Source: Bacteroidales bacterium (GTDB taxonomy: Bacteria; Bacteroidota; Bacteroidia; Bacteroidales; ML635J-15). From it: DNA of 5,560 nt. The stretch's first letter is position 1, and each line of letters starts with the position of its first letter. The position numbers and the translations under genes were made by a program. Where the stretch lies: NCBI GenBank assembly GCA_028697515.1, contig JAQVEY010000184.1:1-5560 (forward strand), read 5' to 3'. Shown piece by piece: positions 1 to 5,560 of this stretch. The notes below the pieces were generated by a model. The model searched no databases. It was not told where the DNA came from and was given only the letters and a program-made list of their open reading frames with translations.

Positions 1-350
1 AAGATTTTGGTAGAGAAACTTCTGTGGGTATAATGTATTCAATTCAGACTTTTTTAAATATAATAATCCCTTCAGGTTCGGCAAAAGCGGCTTTAACAAT
101 GCCAATTATGGCTCCATTTTCCGATTTGATAGGTATTGCAAGACAAACTACAGTTTTAGCATTTCAATTTGGAGATGGTTTTACAAACATGATAACTCCA
201 ACTTCAGGTGTATTGATAGGTTGTTTGGGAATAGCAAAAATTCCTTACAATTTGTGGTTTAAATTTATTTGGAAATTGATTTTATTGTTATTTGTAATTG
301 GATTTCTGTTATTATTGCCCACCTTATATTTTAGTTTTAATGGATTTTGA
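1..350 (+). CDS. yfcC: YfcC-family membrane transporter, C-terminal fragment
   Basis: This is the last 115 codons of a gene that begins before the window; the reading frame is open from base 3 to a TGA at 348-350. The family consists of polytopic inner-membrane proteins related to the DcuC/AbgT-type carriers, often annotated as putative basic amino acid or C4-dicarboxylate transporters. The true substrate is not established by sequence. The visible signs are a conserved re-entrant-like stretch 'IPSGSAKAALTMPIMAP', then 'AFQFGDGFTNMITPTSG', both strongly characteristic of YfcC proteins, and a final hydrophobic helix rich in Leu, Ile and Phe (about bases 260-340) after an amphipathic 'YNLWFKFIWK' segment. 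The GTG at 24 is only an internal Val codon and not a start. The CotH-like gene follows after 6 nt, so the two are probably cotranscribed. Family assignment is firm; the substrate is unknown. Confidence 0.88.
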   Translation, partial: DFGRETSVGIMYSIQTFLNIIIPSGSAKAALTMPIMAPFSDLIGIARQTTVLAFQFGDGFTNMITPTSGVLIGCLGIAKIPYNLWFKFIWKLILLLFVIGFLLLLPTLYFSFNGF

Positions 351-356
351 TTTTAG

Positions 357-1562
357 ATGAAACCGACATTTTTATTTATCATATTCTCCTTATTTATAAG
401 TTTCTTATTTAATTCATGCAGTAAGAAAAATTCTGATTTTGGTTGTATGACAATGCCAAAAGTTCATATATTTTCAAAAAGCGAAATACGATTTGATAAA
501 AAGCAAAAATGTATTATCATCTTCGAAGATAATTTAAAATTCAGTGTAAATAAATCAACAATAAAATGTCGTGGAGGGTTTTCTTCGAAATTCTTTAAGC
601 ACTCGTACCGTATCGAGCTAAATAAAAAATATTCTCCATTTGGTTTGCCGAAGGAAGACGACTGGATACTTAACGCAAATTATATTGACAAGACTTTTAT
701 GCGTCATAAACTATCCTATGATTTGTTTAGGTTAATGGGTCCTAATAATCTTGCCCCTGAATGTGTTTATGTAAATGTTTATCTTAATAAAGAATATGAG
801 GGATTGTATGTTTTAATGCAAAGAATAAACGCTAAATTCTGTGGTATTGATAAAAAAGATAGAACAAGTTGCTTATTTAAGGATCCTCCTGTTTTTTTTG
901 AAGAAAAAATATCATTCCCAGGATCAGAAAATAACTATTATGACCAAAAATATCCTGATATAAATGATCAGAGTTTTGCAGAAACTATGGATAAATTTAA
1001 TTATTTCTTATTTAATGCTTCAGATTCTTTATTCTGTGCAGATATTGGCAAATGGATTGACCTTGATAATATTGTGGACTGGCATATTTTATTGTTATTA
1101 TCAAATAATGCTGACGGTCTTAATAAAAATTTTTATATTTATAAAACCAATAAAAAAACTCCTTTAAGAATTGCAATTTGGGATTATGATCATTCTTTTG
1201 GTCGTGATGGAGATAATGAATTTAATCTCCTTAAGTTTAAGATAGATTGCTCTAAAAATATTTTGCTGAAAAGATTAATGGAAATTGAAAACTGTAATTA
1301 TAAGATGAGACTTGTTAAAAAGTGGAATAAATTAAGAGCTTCGAAAACAATTTCTGTTAGTAGTATTAAATTTATGATAATAAAAAATCACTTTATTATA
1401 GTCAATACAGTTAAACAAAACTTTGATATGTGGCCCATAGATAGTAGCGATTATTATGACGATAGCAATTACTTAAATGAGTTAGCTTTGCTTTTTAAAT
1501 TTATAGAAATTCGTATTCCGGAACTTGATAATTACTTTAAAAATTTAATTCAAACGAATTAA
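357..1562 (+). CDS. CotH-like kinase-fold lipoprotein
   Basis: A 401-residue protein with a lipoprotein signal: hydrophobic residues 4-19, then 'LFNSC' with the lipidated Cys at residue 21, so the domain should be exported and membrane-anchored. The body matches the CotH family. Seen in order: 'KCRGGFSSKFFKHSYRIEL' (70-88), the typical R-G-x-S...K-x-S-Y-R-I segment; 'GLPKEDDWILNANYIDKTFMR' spread over 96-116; 'VYVNVYLNKEYEGLYVLMQRI' spread over 137-157; and 'IAIWDYDHSFGRDG' (272-285), whose W-D-x-D is the likely acidic metal-binding site. In Bacillus, CotH is an atypical kinase that phosphorylates serines of the coat proteins CotB and CotG; CotH-like lipoproteins in Bacteroidota have no settled role. 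ATP supply outside the cytoplasm is an open problem, so a catalytic or binding role is inference. The ATG at 357 gives a complete signal peptide and lies 6 nt after the transporter stop. The tail after residue 310 is Lys/Ile/Asn-rich and not recognised. Confidence 0.85.
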   Translation: MKPTFLFIIFSLFISFLFNSCSKKNSDFGCMTMPKVHIFSKSEIRFDKKQKCIIIFEDNLKFSVNKSTIKCRGGFSSKFFKHSYRIELNKKYSPFGLPKEDDWILNANYIDKTFMRHKLSYDLFRLMGPNNLAPECVYVNVYLNKEYEGLYVLMQRINAKFCGIDKKDRTSCLFKDPPVFFEEKISFPGSENNYYDQKYPDINDQSFAETMDKFNYFLFNASDSLFCADIGKWIDLDNIVDWHILLLLSNNADGLNKNFYIYKTNKKTPLRIAIWDYDHSFGRDGDNEFNLLKFKIDCSKNILLKRLMEIENCNYKMRLVKKWNKLRASKTISVSSIKFMIIKNHFIIVNTVKQNFDMWPIDSSDYYDDSNYLNELALLFKFIEIRIPELDNYFKNLIQTN

Positions 1563-1573
1563 TTTATTATTTT
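1545..1573 (+). terminator. Possible weak AT-rich terminator hairpin over the CotH-like stop codon
   Basis: TTAATTC (1545-1551) and GAATTAA (1556-1562) are perfect 7-bp inverted arms around an AAAC loop, and two further pairs could form after one T-T mismatch. A T-rich stretch, TTTATTATTTT, follows at 1563-1573. The shape resembles an intrinsic terminator, but the stem has only one C-G pair and would be weak, and the right arm contains the stop codon. In sequence this AT-rich such a palindrome can arise by chance. It would fit a break between the CotH-like gene and the repeat-protein genes. Confidence 0.25.
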
Positions 1574-1633
1574 AGCAGAAAATTAGGCAGAATTTTTGAT
1601 ATGGAGAGAATCGTTAATTAAAATTATAAAACT

Positions 1634-1975
1634 ATGAAAAACAAGATTTTATTTTTAAGTATTTTTATTCTGTTTGCAGGTATTTCCACATTTGCTCAAA
1701 AAGTATACAGTTGTGATTACAAAAGCGATGCTGATGTTAAAGTTTACGTAGCTTCCTACAAAAGCGATGCTGATCTGGTCGTTTACAAATGCGACTATAA
1801 AAGCGATGCATCTGGAAACAACGGATTGTGGTATTTCTGTAACTACAAAAGTGATGCAGATAAAAAAATATATTTCTGCGATTACAAAAGCGACGCTGAT
1901 CTTGTAATCTATTTTTCTGATTATAAAAGTGATGCTGGTTGGAAAAACTCATCGAAACAACATTTGATGTATTAA
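1634..1975 (+). CDS. Small secreted six-repeat protein A (DUF6150-like), Tyr-Lys-Ser type
   Basis: A 113-residue protein. Residues 1-21 form a signal peptide (MKNK, a hydrophobic core, then 'STFA' before Gln22), so the mature form of about 91 residues is exported. From residue 23 it consists of six repeats: 13, 13, 16, 13, 13 and 13 residues, then the tail 'KNSSKQHLMY'. Each repeat is a short beta-like strand (K/V/L, V/I/W, Y, x) followed by the core Y-K-S-D-A, which starts at residues 29, 42, 55, 71, 84 and 97. The third repeat carries an extra 'GNNG' turn. Cys residues are at 27, 53, 69 and 82. Alternating hydrophobics and regular turns suggest a small closed or stacked beta structure. From memory it resembles DUF6150, a Bacteroidota-rich family of unknown function; I could not check this. 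The downstream paralogue is about 65% identical over the mature part (59 of 91 by hand count). The start is set by the signal peptide and an A-rich leader. Confidence 0.85.
   Translation: MKNKILFLSIFILFAGISTFAQKVYSCDYKSDADVKVYVASYKSDADLVVYKCDYKSDASGNNGLWYFCNYKSDADKKIYFCDYKSDADLVIYFSDYKSDAGWKNSSKQHLMY
1700..1942 (+). repeat. Six in-frame tandem repeats (39-48 nt) inside repeat protein A
   Basis: The mature part of protein A is coded by six consecutive units of 39, 39, 48, 39, 39 and 39 nt. The best-conserved part is the Y-K-S-D-A-D stretch. Its 18 bases (TAC AAA AGC GAT GCT GAT) are identical in units 1 and 2 and differ by only a few mostly third-position bases in units 4 and 5. All six serines of the core use AGC or AGT. 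The strand-forming half of each unit is much more variable. The third unit has a 9-nt insertion adding a Gly/Asn turn. Confidence 0.9.
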
Positions 1976-2014
1976 AGGAGTAAATCAAATATGTATTAAC
2001 TTAAACAAACAATT

Positions 2015-2359
2015 ATGAAAAAGTTTATTGGAATTTTTATTTTATCGGGACTATTATCCATATCATTATCATCTTTTGGTCAAAAAGTGTATTCCTGCGA
2101 TTCGAAATATGATGCGGATGTTTTGGTTTATGTTGCCGACAGTAAATATGATGCCGACCTGATTGTTTTTAATTGTTCTTCAAAATATGATGCAGAAGGT
2201 AATAACGGACTTTGGTTTTTTGTTGATTCGAAATATGACGCAGATAAAAAAATATTCTTCTGTGACTCAAAGTATGACGCTGATGTTATTATATATTTCG
2301 CCGACAGTAAATATGACGTCGAATGGAGAAATTCTGAAAAAAAGCATTTATTTTATTAA
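2015..2359 (+). CDS. Small secreted six-repeat protein B (DUF6150-like), Ser-Lys-Tyr type
   Basis: A 114-residue paralogue of the gene 39 nt upstream, aligning to it without gaps over all 91 mature residues. A signal peptide covers about residues 1-22 (MKK, hydrophobic core, 'SLSSFG' before Gln23). Repeats occupy residues 24-104 with the same 13-13-16-13-13-13 spacing and the same 'GNNGLW' feature between repeats 3 and 4, and the tail is 'RNSEKKHLFY'. The core here is S-K-Y-D in all six repeats, where protein A has Y-K-S-D. Cys residues are at 28, 54 and 83, in repeats 1, 3 and 5; protein A has one more in repeat 4. The last repeat is the most diverged, with 'DVEW' for 'DAD'. It is probably exported and folded as a small beta structure. 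Its function is unknown; DUF6150 membership is from memory. The ATG follows an A-rich leader (AAACAAACAATT) without Shine-Dalgarno. The AsmA-like gene begins 6 nt after its stop. Confidence 0.85.
   Translation: MKKFIGIFILSGLLSISLSSFGQKVYSCDSKYDADVLVYVADSKYDADLIVFNCSSKYDAEGNNGLWFFVDSKYDADKKIFFCDSKYDADVIIYFADSKYDVEWRNSEKKHLFY
2084..2326 (+). repeat. Six in-frame tandem repeats (39-48 nt) inside repeat protein B
   Basis: Six units of 39, 39, 48, 39, 39 and 39 nt, in the same register as in gene A. The core serine is always kept but its codons vary: TCG, AGT, TCA, TCG, TCA, AGT in units 1 to 6. Units 2 and 6 share a 17-base identical block (GCCGACAGTAAATATGA), and they are the two using AGT, which hints at copying between these units. 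The others differ at many synonymous sites while keeping the protein motif. Confidence 0.9.
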
Positions 2360-2365
2360 TATATA

Positions 2366-4582
2366 ATGAAATTTAAGCCAAAGCGTTGGCATAAAATAGT
2401 TAAAATCAGTATTGTCTGTATTCTGGCAGTACTGATTTTGTTAAATACAATACTGACTAATTATCTCAGGAAGAATATTGAGAAAACTTATAGTTCTTTA
2501 CTCAATGCCGAAGTAAGTATAGAGAATTTGCGTATTAATTATTTTAATGGAACTATAAAAGTATTTGATATTCTGATAACAGGCAAAAACGAATTTAAGA
2601 CCGATACCCTTTTAATTGCTGATAAACTAGTCTTTGCTAAACCCGAATTTGATAAAACAAATAAAACCATTGTTATAAATGAAATGCGTATTGTTAATTT
2701 AAGGATGAACAATATTGTTAGCCAAAATGGTCATAGTTGTTGGGATATTGATAAAACTAGTAAAATTAGTGATGAAGAGGAAGATTTAAGCAGTTTTAAC
2801 ATATTCGTAAAAACAATTATTCTCGAAAATTCTGAATTGCTAATTATAAATAGAAAGAATAATGAAATTCAATCTTTTAGAAACATAAATCTTCGATTTA
2901 ACTCGGAGCGTGAAGAATCTGATATTACTTCGGAGTTTAGTGCTGAGTGTGTTATAAATACTAAAGATTTTGAAAATAAAAAGCTTTCTTTATCTGGTAA
3001 ATCAAAATATAATGATAAAAAAATTGAAGCCGAAGCCACAATAAAGTATAACGAATTTCCTATTAAACTTGAATTTTGTGCAATTACTGATAGTTTGTCA
3101 GAAGAAAACTCATTTGTTAAACTTAATACGGATTTTTCGAAGCTCCCCAAACAAAAAGACATTGAAACAAAAGGAAATTTAGCAATTGAGGTTATTTCTA
3201 AAGGAATTTTTAATAAAGCTTTTGATTTTAATTTTCAACTTATTGTTAAAGCAGACAGTATCTCTTTTGTAAATAATAAAAACAAGTCATCTTTGATAAT
3301 AAATTTTGATACTGAAATAAGCTACAATCTTACTGAAAATGAGTTTTTAAGTTTTATTTCAGAAGATGTTTATATGGTTTCAGGTACTGATAGCTTAAAA
3401 GGATTTTTTAATTTTTGTGTGAATGATACTATGACTACTGCCAAATCTGAAATTATGGGTAGTTTTAATTCAAATATACTGAATTCAATATATGATGATA
3501 TCTCTTTTTTAACTGGAATTAAAGTAAGTACATATTCAAATTTGGAAGGTCAGATCAATAAATTTAAGAGAGATATTTTAGGTGAATATTATACGAATAT
3601 TGAAATAAATACGCCTAATTTTAATATTCCTGAATTACAACTATACTTTTGTAAGAACAAATTTTCTGTAGAAAGCTATATTGTATCAGATAGAATTACA
3701 GGTAAAATTAGCTATAGTATAGATGAAATTGAAAATATATATACTGATGCTACAATAAAACACAATTTTGCTTTAGACATAAGTAAATTGTATTTAGCCG
3801 GTTCAGGAGGCTCTGCTGTTTCGTTTATGCCGGATTTAAATCAATCCCGTGAATTCAAATTTCCTCAAAAAACTGAAACTACTGTATCGATAATTATTGA
3901 TACTATACAAATAAAGGACAAAGTTTTAAAAAACATTTATTCTGAAATAATATTATCTCCTTATAGATTTGGAGTAGATAAATTAAGTCTTGAAATCGGA
4001 ACAGGTAGCCTTAATGGAGAATTTAGTTTTGCAAAAGAGTCTGATTATTTGATTTCGACAAATTCTTTAATCTTAAAAAATATGGACCTGGCTTATTTTG
4101 AAGATTCAAATACTAATATTTCAGGCATACTAAATATTGATTTAAAAAATACTATCTATTCTAGTGAAAATGAAAACTTGCATCCGAAAAATTTTGGACT
4201 AAACAAGATTAGAATAGACGGCTTTAGATTGCAAACAGGTTTGTTAAAATCATATGAAATAAATGAAGAATATCTTTGTTTGGGGAATACGGAAATTATT
4301 ACTATTCTTGAAGGAGATTCATTAATTGTGCAACCTACCATAATTTCAATAAATGATGCAAATCTAAATATGAAAGCAAATTATAATATAGTTACGGATA
4401 GTTTAATGGTATCGGCATTAATTGATATTCCTGACGACTATTTGAGTACGAAAATTAAATTATTGATTTCGATGTTTGCGTCTGATTCTAAACTGAAACT
4501 TCCAAAAAACAAGAATAGAAATACATATCTTCTTAAAATTAGCGGTTTGATTGAAGATTTGGAGTATAGTATTTTTGAGTAA
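2366..4582 (+). CDS. AsmA-like membrane-anchored envelope protein
   Basis: A 738-residue protein with a basic N-terminus (MKFKPKRWHK) and one transmembrane helix at about residues 11-30, so it is probably anchored in the inner membrane with the rest in the periplasm. Residues 31-90 carry the AsmA-type opening: an amphipathic segment 'LRKNIEKTYSSLLNAEVSI' spread over 34-52, then 'LRINYFNGTIKVFDILITG' (55-73). The remainder is long alternating polar/hydrophobic beta-strand sequence without catalytic motifs, as in the AsmA/TamB/YhdP group, whose members form grooved beta structures and are linked to phospholipid transport between membranes. Residues 122-170 ('CWDIDK', an acidic stretch, then 'TIILENSELLIINRKNNEIQ') match the layout of AsmA-like proteins of Bacteroidota. 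The C-terminus 'LLKISGLIEDLEYSIFE' is a typical ending. The start lies 6 nt after repeat gene B, so the two are very likely in one operon. Sequence divergence makes a finer family call unsafe; the lipid-transport role is inferred from family. Confidence 0.72.
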   Translation: MKFKPKRWHKIVKISIVCILAVLILLNTILTNYLRKNIEKTYSSLLNAEVSIENLRINYFNGTIKVFDILITGKNEFKTDTLLIADKLVFAKPEFDKTNKTIVINEMRIVNLRMNNIVSQNGHSCWDIDKTSKISDEEEDLSSFNIFVKTIILENSELLIINRKNNEIQSFRNINLRFNSEREESDITSEFSAECVINTKDFENKKLSLSGKSKYNDKKIEAEATIKYNEFPIKLEFCAITDSLSEENSFVKLNTDFSKLPKQKDIETKGNLAIEVISKGIFNKAFDFNFQLIVKADSISFVNNKNKSSLIINFDTEISYNLTENEFLSFISEDVYMVSGTDSLKGFFNFCVNDTMTTAKSEIMGSFNSNILNSIYDDISFLTGIKVSTYSNLEGQINKFKRDILGEYYTNIEINTPNFNIPELQLYFCKNKFSVESYIVSDRITGKISYSIDEIENIYTDATIKHNFALDISKLYLAGSGGSAVSFMPDLNQSREFKFPQKTETTVSIIIDTIQIKDKVLKNIYSEIILSPYRFGVDKLSLEIGTGSLNGEFSFAKESDYLISTNSLILKNMDLAYFEDSNTNISGILNIDLKNTIYSSENENLHPKNFGLNKIRIDGFRLQTGLLKSYEINEEYLCLGNTEIITILEGDSLIVQPTIISINDANLNMKANYNIVTDSLMVSALIDIPDDYLSTKIKLLISMFASDSKLKLPKNKNRNTYLLKISGLIEDLEYSIFE

Positions 4583-4647
4583 ACTTATATTTGAGTCAAT
4601 CAAAAATTGGATGTACTAATAGTTGTTTGTTATTATATTCTTTAGTA

Positions 4648-4667
4648 TTTGTTTATTATTAAACAAA
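4648..4667. promoter_or_regulatory. 8-bp AT-rich inverted repeat upstream of dacB
   Basis: TTTGTTTA (4648-4655) and TAAACAAA (4660-4667) are perfect inverted arms around a 4-base TTAT spacer. The position is 80-100 nt before the dacB start and about 65 nt after the AsmA-like stop. On the plus strand no T-run follows, so it is a poor terminator. It could be a repressor or activator site, or a chance palindrome in AT-rich intergenic DNA. A smaller palindrome, TGTTAACA, is at 4671-4678. Confidence 0.25.
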
Positions 4668-4717
4668 AACTGTTAACAAAAATACTTTGTTCATAATTTT
4701 CACAAAACTCTTTTTAA

Positions 4718-4725
4718 TACTTTTG
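4718..4725 (+). promoter_or_regulatory. Candidate Bacteroidota -7 promoter box for dacB
   Basis: TACTTTTG matches the Bacteroidota -7 consensus TAnnTTTG exactly and lies 22 nt before the dacB ATG, leaving a short A-rich leader. A convincing -33 TTG element at the usual spacing is not visible: the nearest, TTTG at 4686-4689, is 28 nt upstream, which is too far. Because the motif is short, the call rests mainly on its placement between a finished gene and a new start. Confidence 0.5.
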
Positions 4726-4747
4726 AATGTATCTGAAAAATAAAAAA

Positions 4748-5560
4748 ATGAGAAAAGTCTTTTTATTCTATTGTTTGATTGTTTCCAATCTAATGGTTTT
4801 TGCTCAAGCTAAAACATATTCTGATTTGCAGAACGAACTCACAAAACTTCCCGAATTCAAAAATGCAAGTCTTGGTTTATATGCTGTAAATCTCAGTACT
4901 GGCGATAAGGTTTTTGATTATAATTCTCAAACAAGTCTAGCACCGGCTTCTGTTTTTAAAATAATTCCTACTGCCTTGGCAATTGAATTGTTGGGTCCAG
5001 ATTATAAATTTAAAACAGAATTGGCTTATAGTGGTTCTATATCGTCAGATGGTGTATTGAACGGAAATATTTATGTTATTGGTTATGGCGATCCTTGTTT
5101 GGGCTCTCAAAACTTTGCATATCATTATAACAGCAATGGAGAATTATTACAAAAATGGGTTAATGAAGTTAAAAAGCTGGGAATTAAAAAGATAAATGGA
5201 GATATTATTTGTGATATATCATATTTTGGTGAAATTCCAATACCTGATACGTGGATTTGGGAAGATATAGCAAATTATTATGGAAATCCGGGTTCGGCAT
5301 TGAACTATATGGATAACCTGTATTATTTGCACTTTAAAACAGGAAATACAAACGGTAGCCCCACAAGTCTTATAAAAGTTGAGCCAGAAGATATCGGAAT
5401 AAATTTTAATAATAAAGTAAAATCATCTTCAACAACTGGGGATGAATCGTTTATTTATTACACAAATTCTAAAACTGACTGTGAAATACGTGGAACATTG
5501 CCATGGAATAAAAGCGATTTTTCAATAAAAGGCTCAATGCCCGAACCGGAAATGTATCTG
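4748..5560 (+). CDS. dacB: D-Ala-D-Ala carboxypeptidase/endopeptidase, PBP4 (S13) family, 5' part
   Basis: The first 271 codons of a gene that continues past the window; the frame stays open to base 5560. The family cleaves the terminal D-Ala of peptidoglycan stem peptides or D-Ala-meso-DAP crosslinks in the periplasm. Residues 1-19 are a signal peptide ending in 'VFA' before Gln20. The catalytic SxxK motif is S68-V-F-K71 in 'LAPASVFKI', directly after the usual ~40-residue lead. 'GYGDPCLGS' (112-120) matches the family's GGGDPTLGS segment, with Cys for Thr. 'GNPGSALNYMDN' (179-190) matches the conserved G-A-L-S-x-N-D-N region that follows the inserted domain. Later SxN and KTG motifs would lie beyond the window. 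The ATG at 4748 follows seven A residues, has no Shine-Dalgarno, and gives a complete signal peptide. A -7 box 22 nt upstream and 165 nt of spacing suggest its own transcription unit. Confidence 0.88.
   Translation, partial: MRKVFLFYCLIVSNLMVFAQAKTYSDLQNELTKLPEFKNASLGLYAVNLSTGDKVFDYNSQTSLAPASVFKIIPTALAIELLGPDYKFKTELAYSGSISSDGVLNGNIYVIGYGDPCLGSQNFAYHYNSNGELLQKWVNEVKKLGIKKINGDIICDISYFGEIPIPDTWIWEDIANYYGNPGSALNYMDNLYYLHFKTGNTNGSPTSLIKVEPEDIGINFNNKVKSSSTTGDESFIYYTNSKTDCEIRGTLPWNKSDFSIKGSMPEPEMYL

Noticed and set aside
964..1167. 67-codon plus-strand frame inside the CotH-like gene
   Set aside because: It overlaps the conserved W-D-x-D half of the CotH-like domain in another frame and has no recognisable features.
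1568..1575. TATTTTAG as a -7 promoter box for repeat gene A
   Set aside because: It misses the TAnnTTTG consensus at one of its key T positions and no -33 element is visible; no promoter can be supported there.
1737..1988. 83-codon open frame on the minus strand across repeat gene A
   Set aside because: It is the antisense shadow of the repeat-coding sequence. Its Arg/His/Phe/Asn-rich product has no signal peptide or family resemblance, while the plus-strand frame has a signal peptide and a paralogue.
1700..2326. Regular ~39-nt spacing that could suggest a CRISPR or other DNA-level array
   Set aside because: Every unit is in frame, variation is mostly at third positions, and there are no unique spacers, so it is protein repeat structure.
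2869..3162. 97-codon minus-strand frame inside the AsmA-like gene
   Set aside because: The Ser/Leu-rich product mirrors the AT-rich beta-strand coding region on the other strand; there is no start context or family match.
4614..4647. TACTAA / TTAGTA inverted arms after the AsmA-like gene as a terminator
   Set aside because: The arms are only 6 bp and AT-rich with a 22-nt loop and no following T-run, so chance is more likely.

Overview
The window looks like chromosome of a low-GC member of the Bacteroidota. The evidence is a very AT-rich composition, A-rich leaders instead of Shine-Dalgarno sites before most starts, a TAnnTTTG-type -7 box before the last gene, signal peptides ending in 'FAQ' or 'FGQ', and a set of protein families typical of that phylum. 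All supported genes are on the plus strand. I saw no tRNA, rRNA, CRISPR array, insertion sequence or transfer scar.

Layout: (1) bases 1-350 are the C-terminal end of a YfcC-family membrane transporter. (2) After 6 nt, 357-1562 encodes a lipoprotein with a CotH-type kinase-like domain. A weak AT-rich hairpin lies over its stop codon. (3) 1634-1975 and 2015-2359 are tandem paralogues, each a small secreted protein built of six 13-residue repeats plus a short tail. I recognise them, from memory, as resembling the DUF6150 family. (4) Six nt further on, 2366-4582 encodes a 738-residue AsmA-like protein with an N-terminal membrane anchor. (5) A 165-nt intergenic region holds an 8-bp AT-rich inverted repeat and a good Bacteroidota -7 box. 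(6) 4748-5560 is the 5' part of a PBP4/DacB-type D-Ala-D-Ala carboxypeptidase, which runs off the window.

The shared theme is the cell envelope: transport, a surface or periplasmic lipoprotein with a kinase-like fold, two secreted repeat proteins, an AsmA-like envelope protein and a peptidoglycan-trimming enzyme. Spacing suggests three transcription groups: yfcC-CotH-like; repeat protein A, repeat protein B and AsmA-like; and dacB alone.

The most unusual signal is the repeat-protein pair. Each copy repeats one motif core in all six repeats, but the copies have swapped residues: Tyr-Lys-Ser-Asp in the first and Ser-Lys-Tyr-Asp in the second. The pair also sits just downstream of a CotH-like gene. 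In Bacillus, CotH phosphorylates serines in repeat-rich spore-coat proteins encoded next to it, so a kinase-substrate link here is a testable but speculative idea.
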